Assembly: GCF_037975245.1 (NCBI RefSeq)
Contig: NC_092561.1
Location: 6,126,001-6,190,000, forward strand
Direction: 5' to 3'
DNA length: 64,000 nucleotides
Origin: Apostichopus japonicus
Lineage: Eukaryota > Echinodermata > Holothuroidea > Aspidochirotida > Stichopodidae
Translations under genes and position numbers: made by a program
Notes under the pieces: model-generated
What the model was told of the DNA's origin: nothing
What the model saw: only the letters and a program-made list of their open reading frames with translations
Databases searched by the model: none
Part shown: positions 46,391 to 58,177 of the stretch, piece after piece
How positions within the stretch are numbered: position 1 is the stretch's first letter
Layout of the letters: each line of letters opens with the position of its first letter

Positions 46391-46957
46391 GTTTGAAACA
46401 GATCTTGCGTAAGCCTTGCTATTCAGCCTTGTCTAAAGTGATTCTTCTTGTGCTGTGATAGTAGAAATAATAATCATTATTATGTGCATTAATTAGGTGC
46501 AAAATGGTTGAACAGTTACTTTTGACATGAGTTTGGCCAGTTTGACCTATGCGGGTGGGGGTGAGGGAGAGGGGAGGGGTGCGGGGTTCAAGCTGCTCTC
46601 TTCAAATACCAAAAAAAAAAAACGATTGTATAAACGATTCAGAGCAGTGTATTTATTATAAGTAGAGAGATGGGATTAAACCCTTTACTTGCGTAGTTTA
46701 CAATGTGTGTAGTCAATGTAGTGAAGCGTACACTGTAGTCACAATTCGCGTTATGGTTAACTCCAATAATGGGCGGATCTAGGATTTTCAAAAGGGAGAT
46801 ATCCCAGTATGTGTTCTCGATCCATTCTATCATACACCCTTATATCTCTTTCGAAACACTAGATTCATTGCATTAAATCCAACTTAACATCTACATCGTA
46901 CCCGATTTCTTGTTTATAATAATATTACAGTTTCTTACATATTGCCCTATTACGAAT

Positions 46958-46959
46958 AT

Positions 46960-46993
<34 letters not shown>

Positions 46994-47002
46994 ATATATA
47001 TG
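46958..47002. repeat. (TA)n microsatellite
   Basis: About 45 bases of TA repeat with one or two AA/TAA breaks. Confidence 0.85.
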
Positions 47003-49340
47003 CACATATGTATAGACAGATATAGATATAGATAGATATAGATAGAACCAACAACTTGATCCATAGGCTTGTTCGACCTCCAAAGTTGCATATAAGGAGG
47101 GGAGTTTTAAAGGAATTTTATAAGTGCAGTCTATTGGGTATTTGAACAAACTCCATAATTTTTCATCGCCACAGTCTTAGTTCGGGGATTTTTTCTCCTA
47201 TGATTCAGGAGAAGTGAATTTTTGAACCTCACGCCAACTTAATATAATATGTATATTTAGCGGAGAACGATGAGCGACGGTGACGTCATCGCGGCACTTC
47301 GTTTCTGGGGCTGCAGGGTCACTATCATGAGCAAGCAACACTGTAGCGAGGAAAGTTAAACATTTTGAAAGTAAAAAACTGCGATTTAAATTTCCGGTGA
47401 AGTTGCAAGTTAGCAACTTTTTGGAGAGTTTAAACATTCCAGAATTCCATAACTAGTTCTCCTTCGTAATATGATGTTCGGAAATTTGTTATTAGCTTAG
47501 AGTGAGATCTGATCGATTCTGACCAATGTGCCGCACTGACGTCAACTCTCGACGTAAGTCAGTGTTTGATTCGAATTTTCTGGCAGGACGGGCCAACATT
47601 TCAAGCACTCTATCACAGAAACTAAAATTTATCACAGGGCAAGGCCTAGGGCGATACAAAGACAGAAATGATATGACCGGAAGGAATGGATCCCATTTTT
47701 TCACTAAAAGATTCTGTTAATCCCAATATGTCATTCTGAGCTGATAATCTGAACCAGCACGTCATTTGCCTTTTGTAAGTATTTTGCACAGAGCAATTTG
47801 GATATGCTACAATGAAGTAGATTGTAAATATATTAGGCAACTTGCAACTGCGGGTTTTCCTGTCTAAATCTTATTTCTACCATGGAAGTCTTCCGAACAT
47901 CTCTATCATAACTTCCAAGAATATCCAATTGACCGCGGGTTAACGTTACACACAGGTGTGTCCATTCAGATTGAACTAAAGGATATAGCCCGTAGTTTTA
48001 TAAATTGGATTATACGCTCACCCAGCAGAAATATATATAGGTTTCATCGACCAATTGAGATCGAGTGGTTTGTTTGTCTGTAAATGGCACATAACATAAG
48101 GGTATGCAGTCACACCATGATAGATATAGTGATATAGTTGATAAAGTATAACGTTAACCTAGAACACTTTGTAAGCAAGTTGTGAATTCATAACTTGGCT
48201 ATGCCGTTGAGGGCGGGGAGGGGTGGGAGGGGGTAAGGTGTAGAAAACGGTGGAACTGATATCTTATCCAAACGAGTTCTATAGAGAAAGACCATTGTTT
48301 GCGAAACTGTTCATTACTAAACCCTATATGATACCGGAGGGCAAAATGCGGCCCGTCGGTAAGGTCCGCTTGCAGCCCTTAGCGAGTTCTCTGCAGCCAT
48401 GGTGAGATTCTTAAGACCCTGCCAATACGACCAGTATATATGACCTTATTCCGACTAGGAATTATGAAAGAGCTATATGAGGTCCAGAAACTTTTTTTTT
48501 AATAACCGTGCATAATGATAAATCGTTCAGTTATTGAGAAGTGTAGGCGCTGATTTGGCAATCACATATTACATAATTTAGACAGAATGACACATATGCA
48601 TTAATAACTGAATGCCAATTGCAAACTTTGTACACAATTATGTGTAATAAGGCAAATGGGGAACTAATAATTTTTAGAAAGAAAAAAAGGGGCCAACAGA
48701 TAACCTTTTCCACTATAAATCGTTTTCAGCTTGGTAAACGTAAATATTTTAATTAATGATGCTGATGAAATCCTCAACATTTGGTTGCACTGAATATACT
48801 TTCGATAGTTAAGTTACACCATTTGAAGAGTTAGCCGTTACTGGATTGGTTAACTGTTGCCTAGTATATGTAAGGCCCATACACATATTACATAAACAGC
48901 CTATGTGAACACGTTTTAGAAACTTACGAAGAGCTTTATGTTCACCGGCCCTGCCCAACAATTGAAGATGAAACTTCTCGTCACTTACTTACCAACTCAC
49001 TCAAAATAGGCCACTGTTCATCGCTCTCCCTCAGATAGACCTGTGTTTTAGAAGCACTGATTTGCACAACCACTGCAACTTTAAAATATGCCAACCCCTT
49101 TCACTGTAAAGATTAAAACACCATTCATTTTAATTCCGAAAGTGATAGTTAATAGCTCACACTAACGCATATAGCTTTCGGGAACGATAAAGCCGTACTG
49201 AACGTGATTGAATAAAGCGGTACAATGGAATCGTTTATGCGAAATCTTGTTCAACCCATCGCTTGAGTGATTACTAACAACACTATGGTGACGTAACGTG
49301 TGCTATTTGGGCTACTTAACGCTATAGTCACAATATACTG

Positions 49341-49400
49341 TGCAAGAGAAGGCAGGCTATAAACGGGAGGCCCGGGTTCGAATCCCGGGGGAGGCTGCCA
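49341..49400 (+). repeat. tRNA-like B-box fragment (SINE head)
   Basis: GGGAGGCCCGGGTTCGAATC with CCGGGGGAGG following is a strong polymerase-III B box with paired flanks. Upstream there is no convincing A box, so an intact tRNA is not supported. It is directly followed by the CCGGTA-motif array. Confidence 0.45.
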
Positions 49401-49412
49401 ATTTTTCATATG

Positions 49413-50370
49413 CCGGTAATAAATAGAAATAATACCGGCAATAAATGGAATTAATACCGGCATTTATATATGATTAATACGGCATTAAATAATATAAATA
49501 CCGGCTTTAAATAGACCATCTTTGTTTAGTTGGCACTGCAACTTTAGTTGCGCTACAGTGTAATATACAATGTTATTAACAAGTATCCAGCTCTTGTGTC
49601 AGGCGTGAACCTTCCCCCGTTCATCCAGAGACACTGGTGCGACCATTGAAGTAAAAACAGTTTTACCTCCATGGTGCGACATTGTACTCGTCTTCATTCA
49701 GGAGATGCAAATTTGGGCCGACGTTCTGTCTGCCCAATGGGTTTAGCTCCTGTTACTCTTTTTGTTCTTTTCAATCTGTTCCGTTCTATTATGTCTTCTC
49801 TGTTATATTTTATGGTTTGAACAATCTTAGTGTGAATAAAACAAACAAACAACCAAAAAGAGTCTTCCAAGCTTTGCATAGCGTAATGCTCTTCGAAGAT
49901 TAACAAACCGGTTCAAAGCATTGCGAACTGGTACTGAAACATCGGATTGTGTGGGATTGGGAGTCAACATTTGTCAATAACCTACAAGTATCGTTCGCTT
50001 CTCGACGAAATTCACGCAGATATGATGTATTTTGTCTATCATGCGTGCCATTGCGTTGTACTTTGCTTGGCTACACAGGGGGTAGTATAAGCTTCCAAAA
50101 AGTGGGGGGGGGGCACAACATAAGAGGCTCCTACCCCCTGTTTCTACGTACAGCAGAAATAACTGCGCTGCTTTCATGCTACAGCAAGAGGGATTAACAC
50201 AAGCTCAGAGCAACAGCTTCAAAAATCGCTAATGTGATTGGTCTATTTAATTCCGGTATTACTTCTATTTAATGCCGGTATTAATTATATTTAATACCGG
50301 TATGTGAAGGCTACATGGTGATTGGCTGAGAATTAATGCCGGTATTGAATTGAATTATTACGGTAATAAG
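49413..50370. repeat. two facing clusters of TACCGGYA motifs
   Basis: Left cluster (49413-49515): CCGGTA/TACCGGCA words every 20-25 bases separated by AT-rich spacers (AATAAATAGAAATAA, AATAAATGGAATTAA). Right cluster (50245-50370): the same units in reverse complement (CTATTTAATGCCGGTATTAA and variants). The pair brackets about 730 bases of other sequence, like sub-terminal repeats of a DNA element. No transposase is visible. Confidence 0.55.
50076..50140 (+). mobile_element. hAT-like MITE, CAGGGGGGTAGG family, copy 3 (65-bp deleted form)
   Basis: It begins CAGGGGGTAGTATAAGCTTC and ends GGCTCCTACCCCCTG. The sequence next to the left end (CCAAAAAGTGGGG) matches copy 1. Only the ends remain. 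Confidence 0.75.
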
Positions 50371-50737
50371 TTTAGTTCATACGGACATTATATCAGCAGT
50401 TATTTGCCGTATGGCCTACCATATTCGTCACTTGTAAACAAACCTCTTCACTCAACAGTAAACAATTTTCGTACGCTGCTCCTGGGAGGCCTAAAGGGGT
50501 CTAAAATTGCCTCAATTGACCCAATTTTTACACCACATGTACTTCCATTCATGCTCTTCAACATGCAAGCCACACAAAATCACATCCTGATTGATAACGT
50601 ATCCGAAAAAAAGAAGTTTTCTTACTGCATTTTGGCACTTTTCCTGAAGGAGAACACTCGGGTGGATTGATATAGAATCTAATAGGAGTATGCCACCATA
50701 TACCTGTTACGGAATTTGAAACCCTGCAGAAGTTTTA

Positions 50738-50940
50738 CGAAAATATGCACTGTGCACGTTGTAATGACGTGGTGTACAGACAAATGCGTTATTTTTCATC
50801 AGCGGTGCGGGAAATTGTGACGTCATCAAATCCCCGGATGAATACGATGATCTCGAATTTCGAGTGGCGTATTTGGAAGATTGCCATGATCTCTTTAACG
50901 TCGACTTGGATTACATGCAGAAATGAGATCGTGGAATCGT
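50738..50940 (+). pseudogene. decayed fragment of SMB/Methuselah-like receptor ectodomain
   Basis: About 200 bases align with the ectodomain part of gene 3 around 60267-60440. Visible matches are M-H-C-A-R-C-N-D-V-V-Y-R-Q-M-R-Y, then (after a frameshift) bases corresponding to G-N-C-D-V and S-P-D-E-Y-D-D-L-E-F. The fragment has frame changes and ends in stops, with no flanking exons. It shows that a further receptor copy once existed in this interval. Confidence 0.8.
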
Positions 50941-52020
50941 AATCTAGCAAAGATTAAAAAATTAAATGATGTATTGTAACACATGTTTATATGATTAATT
51001 AGATCTAATATTAGGTCTACACTCAAGGCTGTGCCAATAGCTATAATTTTATTTTCTCGTGGGGTTTGCAAATTGGGAGTGGTATGGATACCCCTCCCTT
51101 TGCATCTGTCCGAGTGAGGGGGTAATTAGTTTGACAAAACACATGCAACGGGCTCACATGGATGAAGACAAAATTGTACTATAATTATGGTAACAAGCAG
51201 GCTGGCCTAAAGAGTCGAATCGAAGCACGGAGATAGGGTTCAATGATTCCATTATACACAGATAGAATAGAGTCATCCGGTGCCTACCTTGATTATTTTA
51301 AGTCACGTGGCTGTCTGTTTTGCCTTCGACCTGATAAATCGATGGATGACGCATGGATATGCATGAAAGATGTATGTATAGGCTATCACATATCATTAGT
51401 AAGTTCCCGATTTGTATAGTACTCGAGTCCTCAGTCTCGAGTACAATTTTACTGTAATCCTACTCATGGCATTGTATAGTCGTACTCGTATACTCAGCAA
51501 AAAACAGCAAAAGACAAGTATACTTGTTATTCTAGTGAAATATTATACTTTTAATTGTAAACAGAAAAAACAAACAAATTCCATCTGTTTTGGGGTTGCT
51601 TGACTTTTTGAAAGGTTACTTTAGCTTACAGAAATGCATATTTAGATATAATATAAAAACGGATTGGGACCAATATTGGGAGCCTTGGGTAAACTTATAG
51701 GGGATTAACATTGAACATTACTAAAAGATATACTTTCCCATTGCATGGGATTATATGTATTTGAATTATTTTTTTGTTTACAAAGCAAGATGATACATGT
51801 TGATTGCCGTTTTTGTTTGTACTAAAATGAGAGTTGAATCAAAAAATTTAAAAAAGTATACTTGTACTTTAGGAAAAGTCGCCCAGGAAAGAACCTGGGC
51901 ACGAAAACCAAACTACCGAACTACTGATCCGCTCTCAACCCCAGTCCCCTTGCATCGGGGCTGTGACTGTGTGATCATCGTCACTTTCGTCAGGTGTGCA
52001 TCACCATTCCCCTCGAAAGG

Positions 52021-52052
52021 GAACAGATAACACACATGATCTTAGCCAAAAG
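52021..52052 (-). ncRNA. U2 snRNA-like fragment
   Basis: On the minus strand, CTTTTGGCTAAGATCA followed by TGTGTGTTATCTGTTC resembles the highly conserved 5' region of spliceosomal U2 snRNA at roughly 29 of 32 positions. The first dozen bases of U2 and everything after this block are not recognisable, and the branch-site-pairing GUAGUA is altered. It is therefore a pseudogene piece or part of a snRNA-derived repeat, not a working U2 gene. The comparison is from memory. Confidence 0.4.
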
Positions 52053-52500
52053 TTATGTGTACTCGTATTTATGGCTTGTAGTCGTAATCGACACCTTGTA
52101 CTCGTACTTGTGACTTCGTAGTCGCACTCGTACTCAGCAAAAACAAACAAAAGTTATGTGTACTCGTATTCATGACTTGTAGTCGTACTCGAGACCTTGT
52201 ATACTAGTACTAACGGCGTGTATAGCTGTACTCGTAATCAATACATTGTAGTCGTACTTGTGACTTCCTAGTCGCACTCGTACTCAGCAAAACAAAAGTT
52301 ATGTGTACTCGTATTCATGACTTGTAGTCGTACGCGAGACATTGTACTAGTAATAATGGCGTGTATATAGCTGTACTCGTATTCGATACCTTGTACTCGT
52401 ACTTGTGACAGCGTAGTCGCACTCGTACTCAGCAAAAACAAACAAAAGTTATGTGTTCTCGTACTCATGACTTGTATTCGCACTCAGCATACTGTACTCA
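52040..52500. repeat. tandem repeat rich in GTACTCGTA/GTAGTCGTA
   Basis: Units start AAAAGTTATGTGTACTCGTA at about 52049, 52149, 52289 and (diverged) 52442. Each is followed by ATGACTTGTAGTCGTACTCG and TGACTTCGTAGTCGCACTCG variants, with period about 100-150 bases. A simpler relative lies near 51410-51500. Confidence 0.8.
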
Positions 52501-54048
52501 CACTACTAGTCTGTAATGGTAACTTTACAATGTTATCCAAGTATTATTACCTTTTGCTGTTATCTTTTCCAAGTTATTGTTTTCTTGGCTCACTGAAACC
52601 AGGGAGTTGCCATAACAACTCCCTGCTGAAACTTGGTTCGTATAGCGCTATGGTTATTTGGGTTGGAGCCTGTTTTGCCTTAACACTGTGTGTTTTATCA
52701 GCTCTGGCTTCCTTATATTTTCTTTTCTTTTCATCTTCAAGTTTTTTTCATTGTATCTTTTGCTCTCTGTGGGTTTTTTTTACACGGGTCTTCTTCTAAT
52801 ATTCTCCATCATTTGTTTTTAAATTTATTTACTCTTTGTTCTACTTTGTATTTATTGATAATTCTTTATTTATTTTGATCGGTATATGAGAAATATGGGA
52901 AACATCGTGAAAATGTTATATCAGATAAAAAAAGAAACTTTAATTAATACGTTCGTATACCTATACAGTGAATTACCTTTCTGTTTTTGTGTTAGTTTTT
53001 ACGTCAACACTCCTGAACAAATTTTCTGAACTTCTCAGGGTCGTCGATTTCAAGTAAATTGATATCGTTGGCGATTCCGTTTTCAGGCTGGCAAAGTTAA
53101 CTTGAAAATACCAGTCGGTGCATGATATGGTAAGAAGAAAAAAAATACATGAAATATTAAAAAAAAAAAAAAGCATAGTTATTGGCTGCTTTGGTTTAAC
53201 ACCTACCAATACATATCAACAACCTCAAATAAAACGTTTTGACGTCAACGTAACTAATTGTTGTTAAGAATCATTCATGCATTGAAGTCACTCACTATGA
53301 GGGGTTACTGCAGTTGTAGTGGGTATAGCCTGTCTACGTACCTGAAGTATACAGTTTACATGTATAACGTTTGGTTTTCTCTTGCCCATTTTGTAATATA
53401 ATGTGACCAGCTTTACTGTATATAAGTGTGACAGTCAACCTTTCCAACTGTTCGGTAAGTGTTTAACCCCAAAATATATGTGTCGTTTTCAAATGTTTGA
53501 TGGTTCAAATTGTGTAGCTATTTTGAAGCTTGTTCTTATACAGTATCTATATACACTATAGCACGTGAGCTATAACCAAACGGTTGAACCTATAGTATAA
53601 CGCCTAACGCTATAACCATTTTTTCTTCAGCAATTTGTCTCGTCAGTCAAACTTAATTATTGTAAACAGTAACGGTGAAAGAGGGTTCCACATGTGGTAG
53701 GGTGAAGGGGGGGGGGGGTCATATTTCGACGGGCAGTGAGACAAATCATTCAAAACTGACCAACTAAAATGGATAAAGTGTGATTCCTTACCACAAATAT
53801 ATTCAGTATTTGGCCACTTTTAAGAAGGCCTAGCTACATCTTTATTTCTGAAGTATGACAACTTACCCAACGTTAGGCACTGCAGTAGTACCACAGTTGT
53901 CATGTTAAGACTTATGTATGCAGGAAGCATTAAACCATTTAGTGTTCATGGTGTCGAAGTTCTCTTAGGGTGATTAGAGGCTGGAGTTCAATTCGTATAC
54001 CAGTCCTCTATTATAACGGTGACAGGAGACGGTAACAGGAGTGTTATA

Positions 54049-54325
54049 TGCTAGCAAACACAAAACGTTATTGTTATCATAACATTTTTAAAAGAGCCTC
54101 TAAAATATGTTTTTAACGTTAAATGTGGTGTTCTAAACACGTCGGCATAACGTTTTTATGAGATATTAACGTTATATTCATGTTATATTAATGTTTTAAC
54201 GAAAAATGTTTTGAAATAATAGCCTGAAAACTTTTTCGTGACATATTTATTACACCACAAATAACGTTATCAAAACAAAAGACGAAACGTTTTAATAACG
54301 TTTTAAAAACATTTTTGTGTTTGCT
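54049..54325. mobile_element. MITE with AGCAAACACAAAA termini
   Basis: Left end TGCTAGCAAACACAAAACGT and right end CGTTTTAAAAACATTTTTGT then GTTTGC form terminal inverted repeats. The interior repeats AACGTT/TAACGTTA words many times. TTATA is seen just outside both ends, a possible target duplication. It is non-coding. Confidence 0.65.
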
Positions 54326-54400
54326 TATAGCTCAGTGGTTAACGCCGGTGCCTTCCAATCGTTAGGTCCCCAGTTCGAGTCACTCCAAGATTAATGTATG
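54326..54400 (+). repeat. tRNA-derived SINE head
   Basis: TATAGCTCAGTGGTTAACGC (A box) and CCAGTTCGAGTCACTCC (B box) have tRNA-like spacing and directly abut the MITE at 54049-54325. The 3' limit is not clear. Confidence 0.6.
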
Positions 54401-54889
54401 TCGTCCAGTTACAGAGTTGTTGACAATTGACAATTCATAATCATGGGCGTTAAATATGAATCTAAGAGACTGACTTCGGTCAGCTTGCGGCATTGATAAG
54501 CCAATGAGGCCTGCGAGTTCCTGTTTGCAGGAGGATCTAAAATACAAACAATCTAATACATACATTATGATACATACAAACCCAACTATCATTTCGAACT
54601 TATATGACAGATTTGGTTATGAAGAACATCTCCCTCCCCCACCCCCACCCCCCAACCGTCGAGCAGCTAACCGTTTGGGAGATTCTTGTTTAAAAGTCGT
54701 GCCTGCATGGGAGCTGTCATTTGGTAAATATTGAGAATCTGAAACCTTTCTTTAACGTTCACTTTGTCTTTCGTTTCATGTTGCAAAAGTTAAAATTTAA
54801 ATAGTGTTGACACTAAAACCTATACAGGTCATGTTAAGAGCTCTAATATTTTAGATTCAGAATTTGAGGGAAAAAAACATCCCTTCATT

Positions 54890-56085
54890 AGCAATCAAAG
54901 CGCAATCCTTACTCCTCGTTATAAGTATTTCATGTGAATTATAGCTTTTAACTGTTGATTATTTTTTCGTCTTTTTCATATCGAATCATTATATAAATAT
55001 GCATGTTTGTTCTTCATTAATATCATCCGCAACTTTCCCATTCAAATCACTCATCCATAAAATAGCAATAACATTAATAATGGTCATCACTTTCGCATGG
55101 CTAGCTAGCACTCGTGTTTCTATGTAAACGTTGTCAACTAATGAGTAAGAAAACCTTTAAAAAAAAACTTTAGAAATTTACTACTTTAGATCATCGATAT
55201 GCTAGACAACCAAACCTGTTACGACTTTGTTCCTTTGGCGATCAAAGCGATCTAAATCCTCGTTATAATTATTACATGTGAATTATAGCTTTTAACTCTT
55301 GATTATTTTTTTCTTCCTTATCATATCGAATGATTACAGAATATTAACAGTAAATAAGCATTGTAATAAATAAAAGGACAATATTAAACAATGAGTGACG
55401 TGTGGCTCGATGACGTCATATTTAGACTTGATCAAGTCTCCGTCCTTGTGTTTGAAGGAACAATAAACCTGTGGTATCTCCAAATGGAATCAGATATTAT
55501 CTTAGCTGTTTGGGAAAGTTGTCTCTATATCACAAAGACTTACAATGATTGTTGGTTTTGTATATCTCTTTTAAAAGATGATGACTGGCGTTGTATCTCT
55601 TTTTGAAGATTACATTATTTAACATTTCTTAAATTTAAAAATAGAATAAAGACGTCATTTTATGACGTCATTTGTCATAAAATTACTGCAACTCATGCCT
55701 CGAGCACAAAATTAATGTAGCATAAGTTTGGGCCATTAAAAATAATTGACTTTTTTGTATTGAAACACGAATGCTATCTAGCCATGCGAAAGTGATGACC
55801 ATTAATGGATTAATCGTTATTGCAATTTTTATGGATGAATGCTTTGAAAGGGAAGGGCGTCGCTGATATTAATGAAGAACAAACATGCATATCGTATATA
55901 TAATGATTCGACATGGTAAAGAAGAAAAAAAATAATCAAGAGTTAAAAGCTCTAATTCACATGTAATATATATACTTATAACAAGGATTTAGTTCTGCTT
56001 TGATTGCCAAATTAACAAAGTCGTAACAGATTTGGTCGTCTAGTACATATATCAATGTTAATCAGTAAAAAAAAAATTAGTAAAT
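54890..56085. repeat. large imperfect inverted repeat with internal duplication
   Basis: The segment 54890-55125 and the segment 55195-55330 both reappear in reverse complement within 55755-56085. Shared words are ACATGTGAATTATAGCTTTT, GTTGATTATTTTTT, ATGCATGTTTGTTCTTCATT, ATGGTCATCACTTTCGCATG and GTTACGACTTTGTT. The unit of about 100 bases starting near AATCCTCGTTATAA is present twice on the left side. No coding content; a foldback element or rearranged MITE is likely. Confidence 0.7.
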
Positions 56086-56859
56086 CTGGCCTGAGAGGAT
56101 AAGTGATTTAAGGAGAAGTAGTGCTACAAAGCAGACCAGTGAATGCAGGTTTTCTTTCTCATCAGTTGAAACTCAGATGGTATCACAAAGAACTACTAAA
56201 ATCCGCTGCAGTTCTCTACCGTGGTGAATTGTAACTTTTTACCTTATTCTAGCCAAGGTATGTAAACCATAAACATAAATAATTTTACTATATAATCTAA
56301 TACAGAATTTCTTTGTCGTTTCTTTTGAATGTAATGTTGTTAATGTTATCACATTCCTATGAATTAATGTAATGCATTATGCAGGGTGAGGGTATCTTTT
56401 AGAGATTGGAATTCATTTACAATTTGTGCTATAAAAGAACTTACATTTCGGCCCAACCACACCCCTATCCCACTCCACTGGAATTGGTAGGGTTGGTGTA
56501 CATTAGTGGGGGGGGGGGTACCATCAGATAACTCGATACCAGAGGATGGAGTCACATTTTTGGAAGAGGAGTAAAACGGAATGTGTGTATGTGTGTGTGT
56601 GTCTGCATGTGTGTCAGCCAAATTGTGTCTAACGAGCTCTTCTAAGCCCGTAAGGCTGATGGACTTCATCAGATGTAGTGCCACCGTAACTTCTGATGTC
56701 ATAGATCAAATTTCAGAGGTCAAACTTGAGGCGAAACACCAAAACCATTCAAGTACACTATCGGGTTAGCTACAGTTCTGTTAACAGGGATGCTGGTCGG
56801 ACGCAATAGTACTTTGCATCGAAAGGAAAGGCACGATGTCTTTCCATATCTCTTAGGAA

Positions 56860-57172
56860 CAGGCGCGTAGCCAAGGGGGGGGGGCGAAGGGGGCAACCGC
56901 CCCTCCCTCCCCCCTTGAGCAAATTTTGTGTATATGTTTTTATGATATCGCTAGTAATTTCAAAATAGAAAATGCTTAGATGCAACTTACAAGGCCTGGG
57001 AAGTGCCATATCCAGCGATCTGGGAGGCATTTTCGGCCAACATTTTCTGGTACGCTTCGCGCCAACTCATATTGGCGCTACGGTTAGATAGATTCCAGTG
57101 CCGATTCTACGGTTCTAATAGTTTGCCTACAGGTTCGCCCCTTGGCAAATTCCTCGCTACGCGCTAGGCCTG
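56860..57172. mobile_element. hAT-like MITE with 8-bp target duplication
   Basis: It begins CAGGCGCGTAGCCAAGG and ends CGCTACGCGCTAGGCCTG. It is flanked by CTTAGGAA on both sides (56852-56859 and 57173-57180). Size 313 bp; near the left end there is a G/C-homopolymer stretch. Confidence 0.88.
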
Positions 57173-57802
57173 CTTAGGAAGCGATAAGCAAATCACGAAT
57201 GTGTAGATGGCTACCCCATGCTTTGGACTTGATCCTCTTTGTTTAAGATCTTCCTACCAAATAATAGAGGCGCTTTACCCCTTATAGTACCACGTGACCA
57301 TTACAGTTCACTATAAGAAGTGAGAGGTATTTTCACCCGGTATTTTATGCAGGTGAATGGCGCACGATTACCTCAACCGCTCCAATTCACAGACCGACTC
57401 CGCGAAATAAAAATCCTGCTATTCGCGATTTAGCGGTAAACATTCCGATATAACCTGCATTGATCGTGAAAATATTTCTCTGGTATAATGTATGCGCGCT
57501 GACTGCCCGGCAAAACGACATTTAGCAAGTCTGAAGATAGCTCGCCGCTTCCACTAGATAATGATGCGCGCATGCATCCAATCATGTTCCGGAATGTTGT
57601 AAGGTTTACAGGGAGCTGTGACCCCAAAAGACATGCACCAATTATTTCTAAGAGTAAAAGAAGGTGGTAATTGAGTAGGAATTTATAAGACTATATCAAA
57701 GTCTCGTTGTATACATTACAATGATTCTCATTTCTACTTTCTCATCTCAGGAAGACTAGCCCTTGATCAGCTAATCCAACTTATTAAACAAACTAACACG
57801 TG

Positions 57803-58101
57803 ATGGCTCCATTTTCAAGAATTGCCACCAGAGGGCCGCGGCTTACGTGCTACCGTTTGATAACCTTAGCATCGGTCGTTATTCTGACTATTTCCTTGAT
57901 AGACCAATCACTGACGATGGAATTTCCTCCAAATAGTATGTGATATGTTAAAGACGTTGTTGGTTAATACAGTCCAAATAAAGTTGTTGTTATCAACCCT
58001 AATTATTTATCAATGTTACACTCATAACTCTACTCGAATGCAATATCTTTTTTTTCAGCGTGATATAAAGTAAAAGATAGTTGTGATTTATATATATATA
58101 T

Positions 58102-58177
<76 letters not shown>

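Larger units (their letters stand above)
46391..57802. other. 11.4-kb divergent intergenic region between genes 2 and 3
   Basis: Genes 2 and 3 point away from this stretch. It must contain both promoters. It holds a receptor-gene relic (50738-50940), SINE heads (49362, 54326), hAT-like MITEs (50076, 56860), a further TIR element (54049), minisatellites (51.9-52.5 kb), an array of TACCGGYA motifs (49.4-50.4 kb), a large inverted repeat (54.9-56.1 kb), a U2-like fragment (52021) and G-rich runs. The frame at 47198-47437 has a hydrophobic N-terminus but no splice partner. I see no intact gene. Confidence 0.55.

Noticed and set aside
47198-47437. Hydrophobic N-terminal frame that looked like a signal peptide for receptor gene 2
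   Set aside because: No consensus donor in phase 1; a much better signal exon with GTATGT donor, matching gene 3, lies at 46261-46390.
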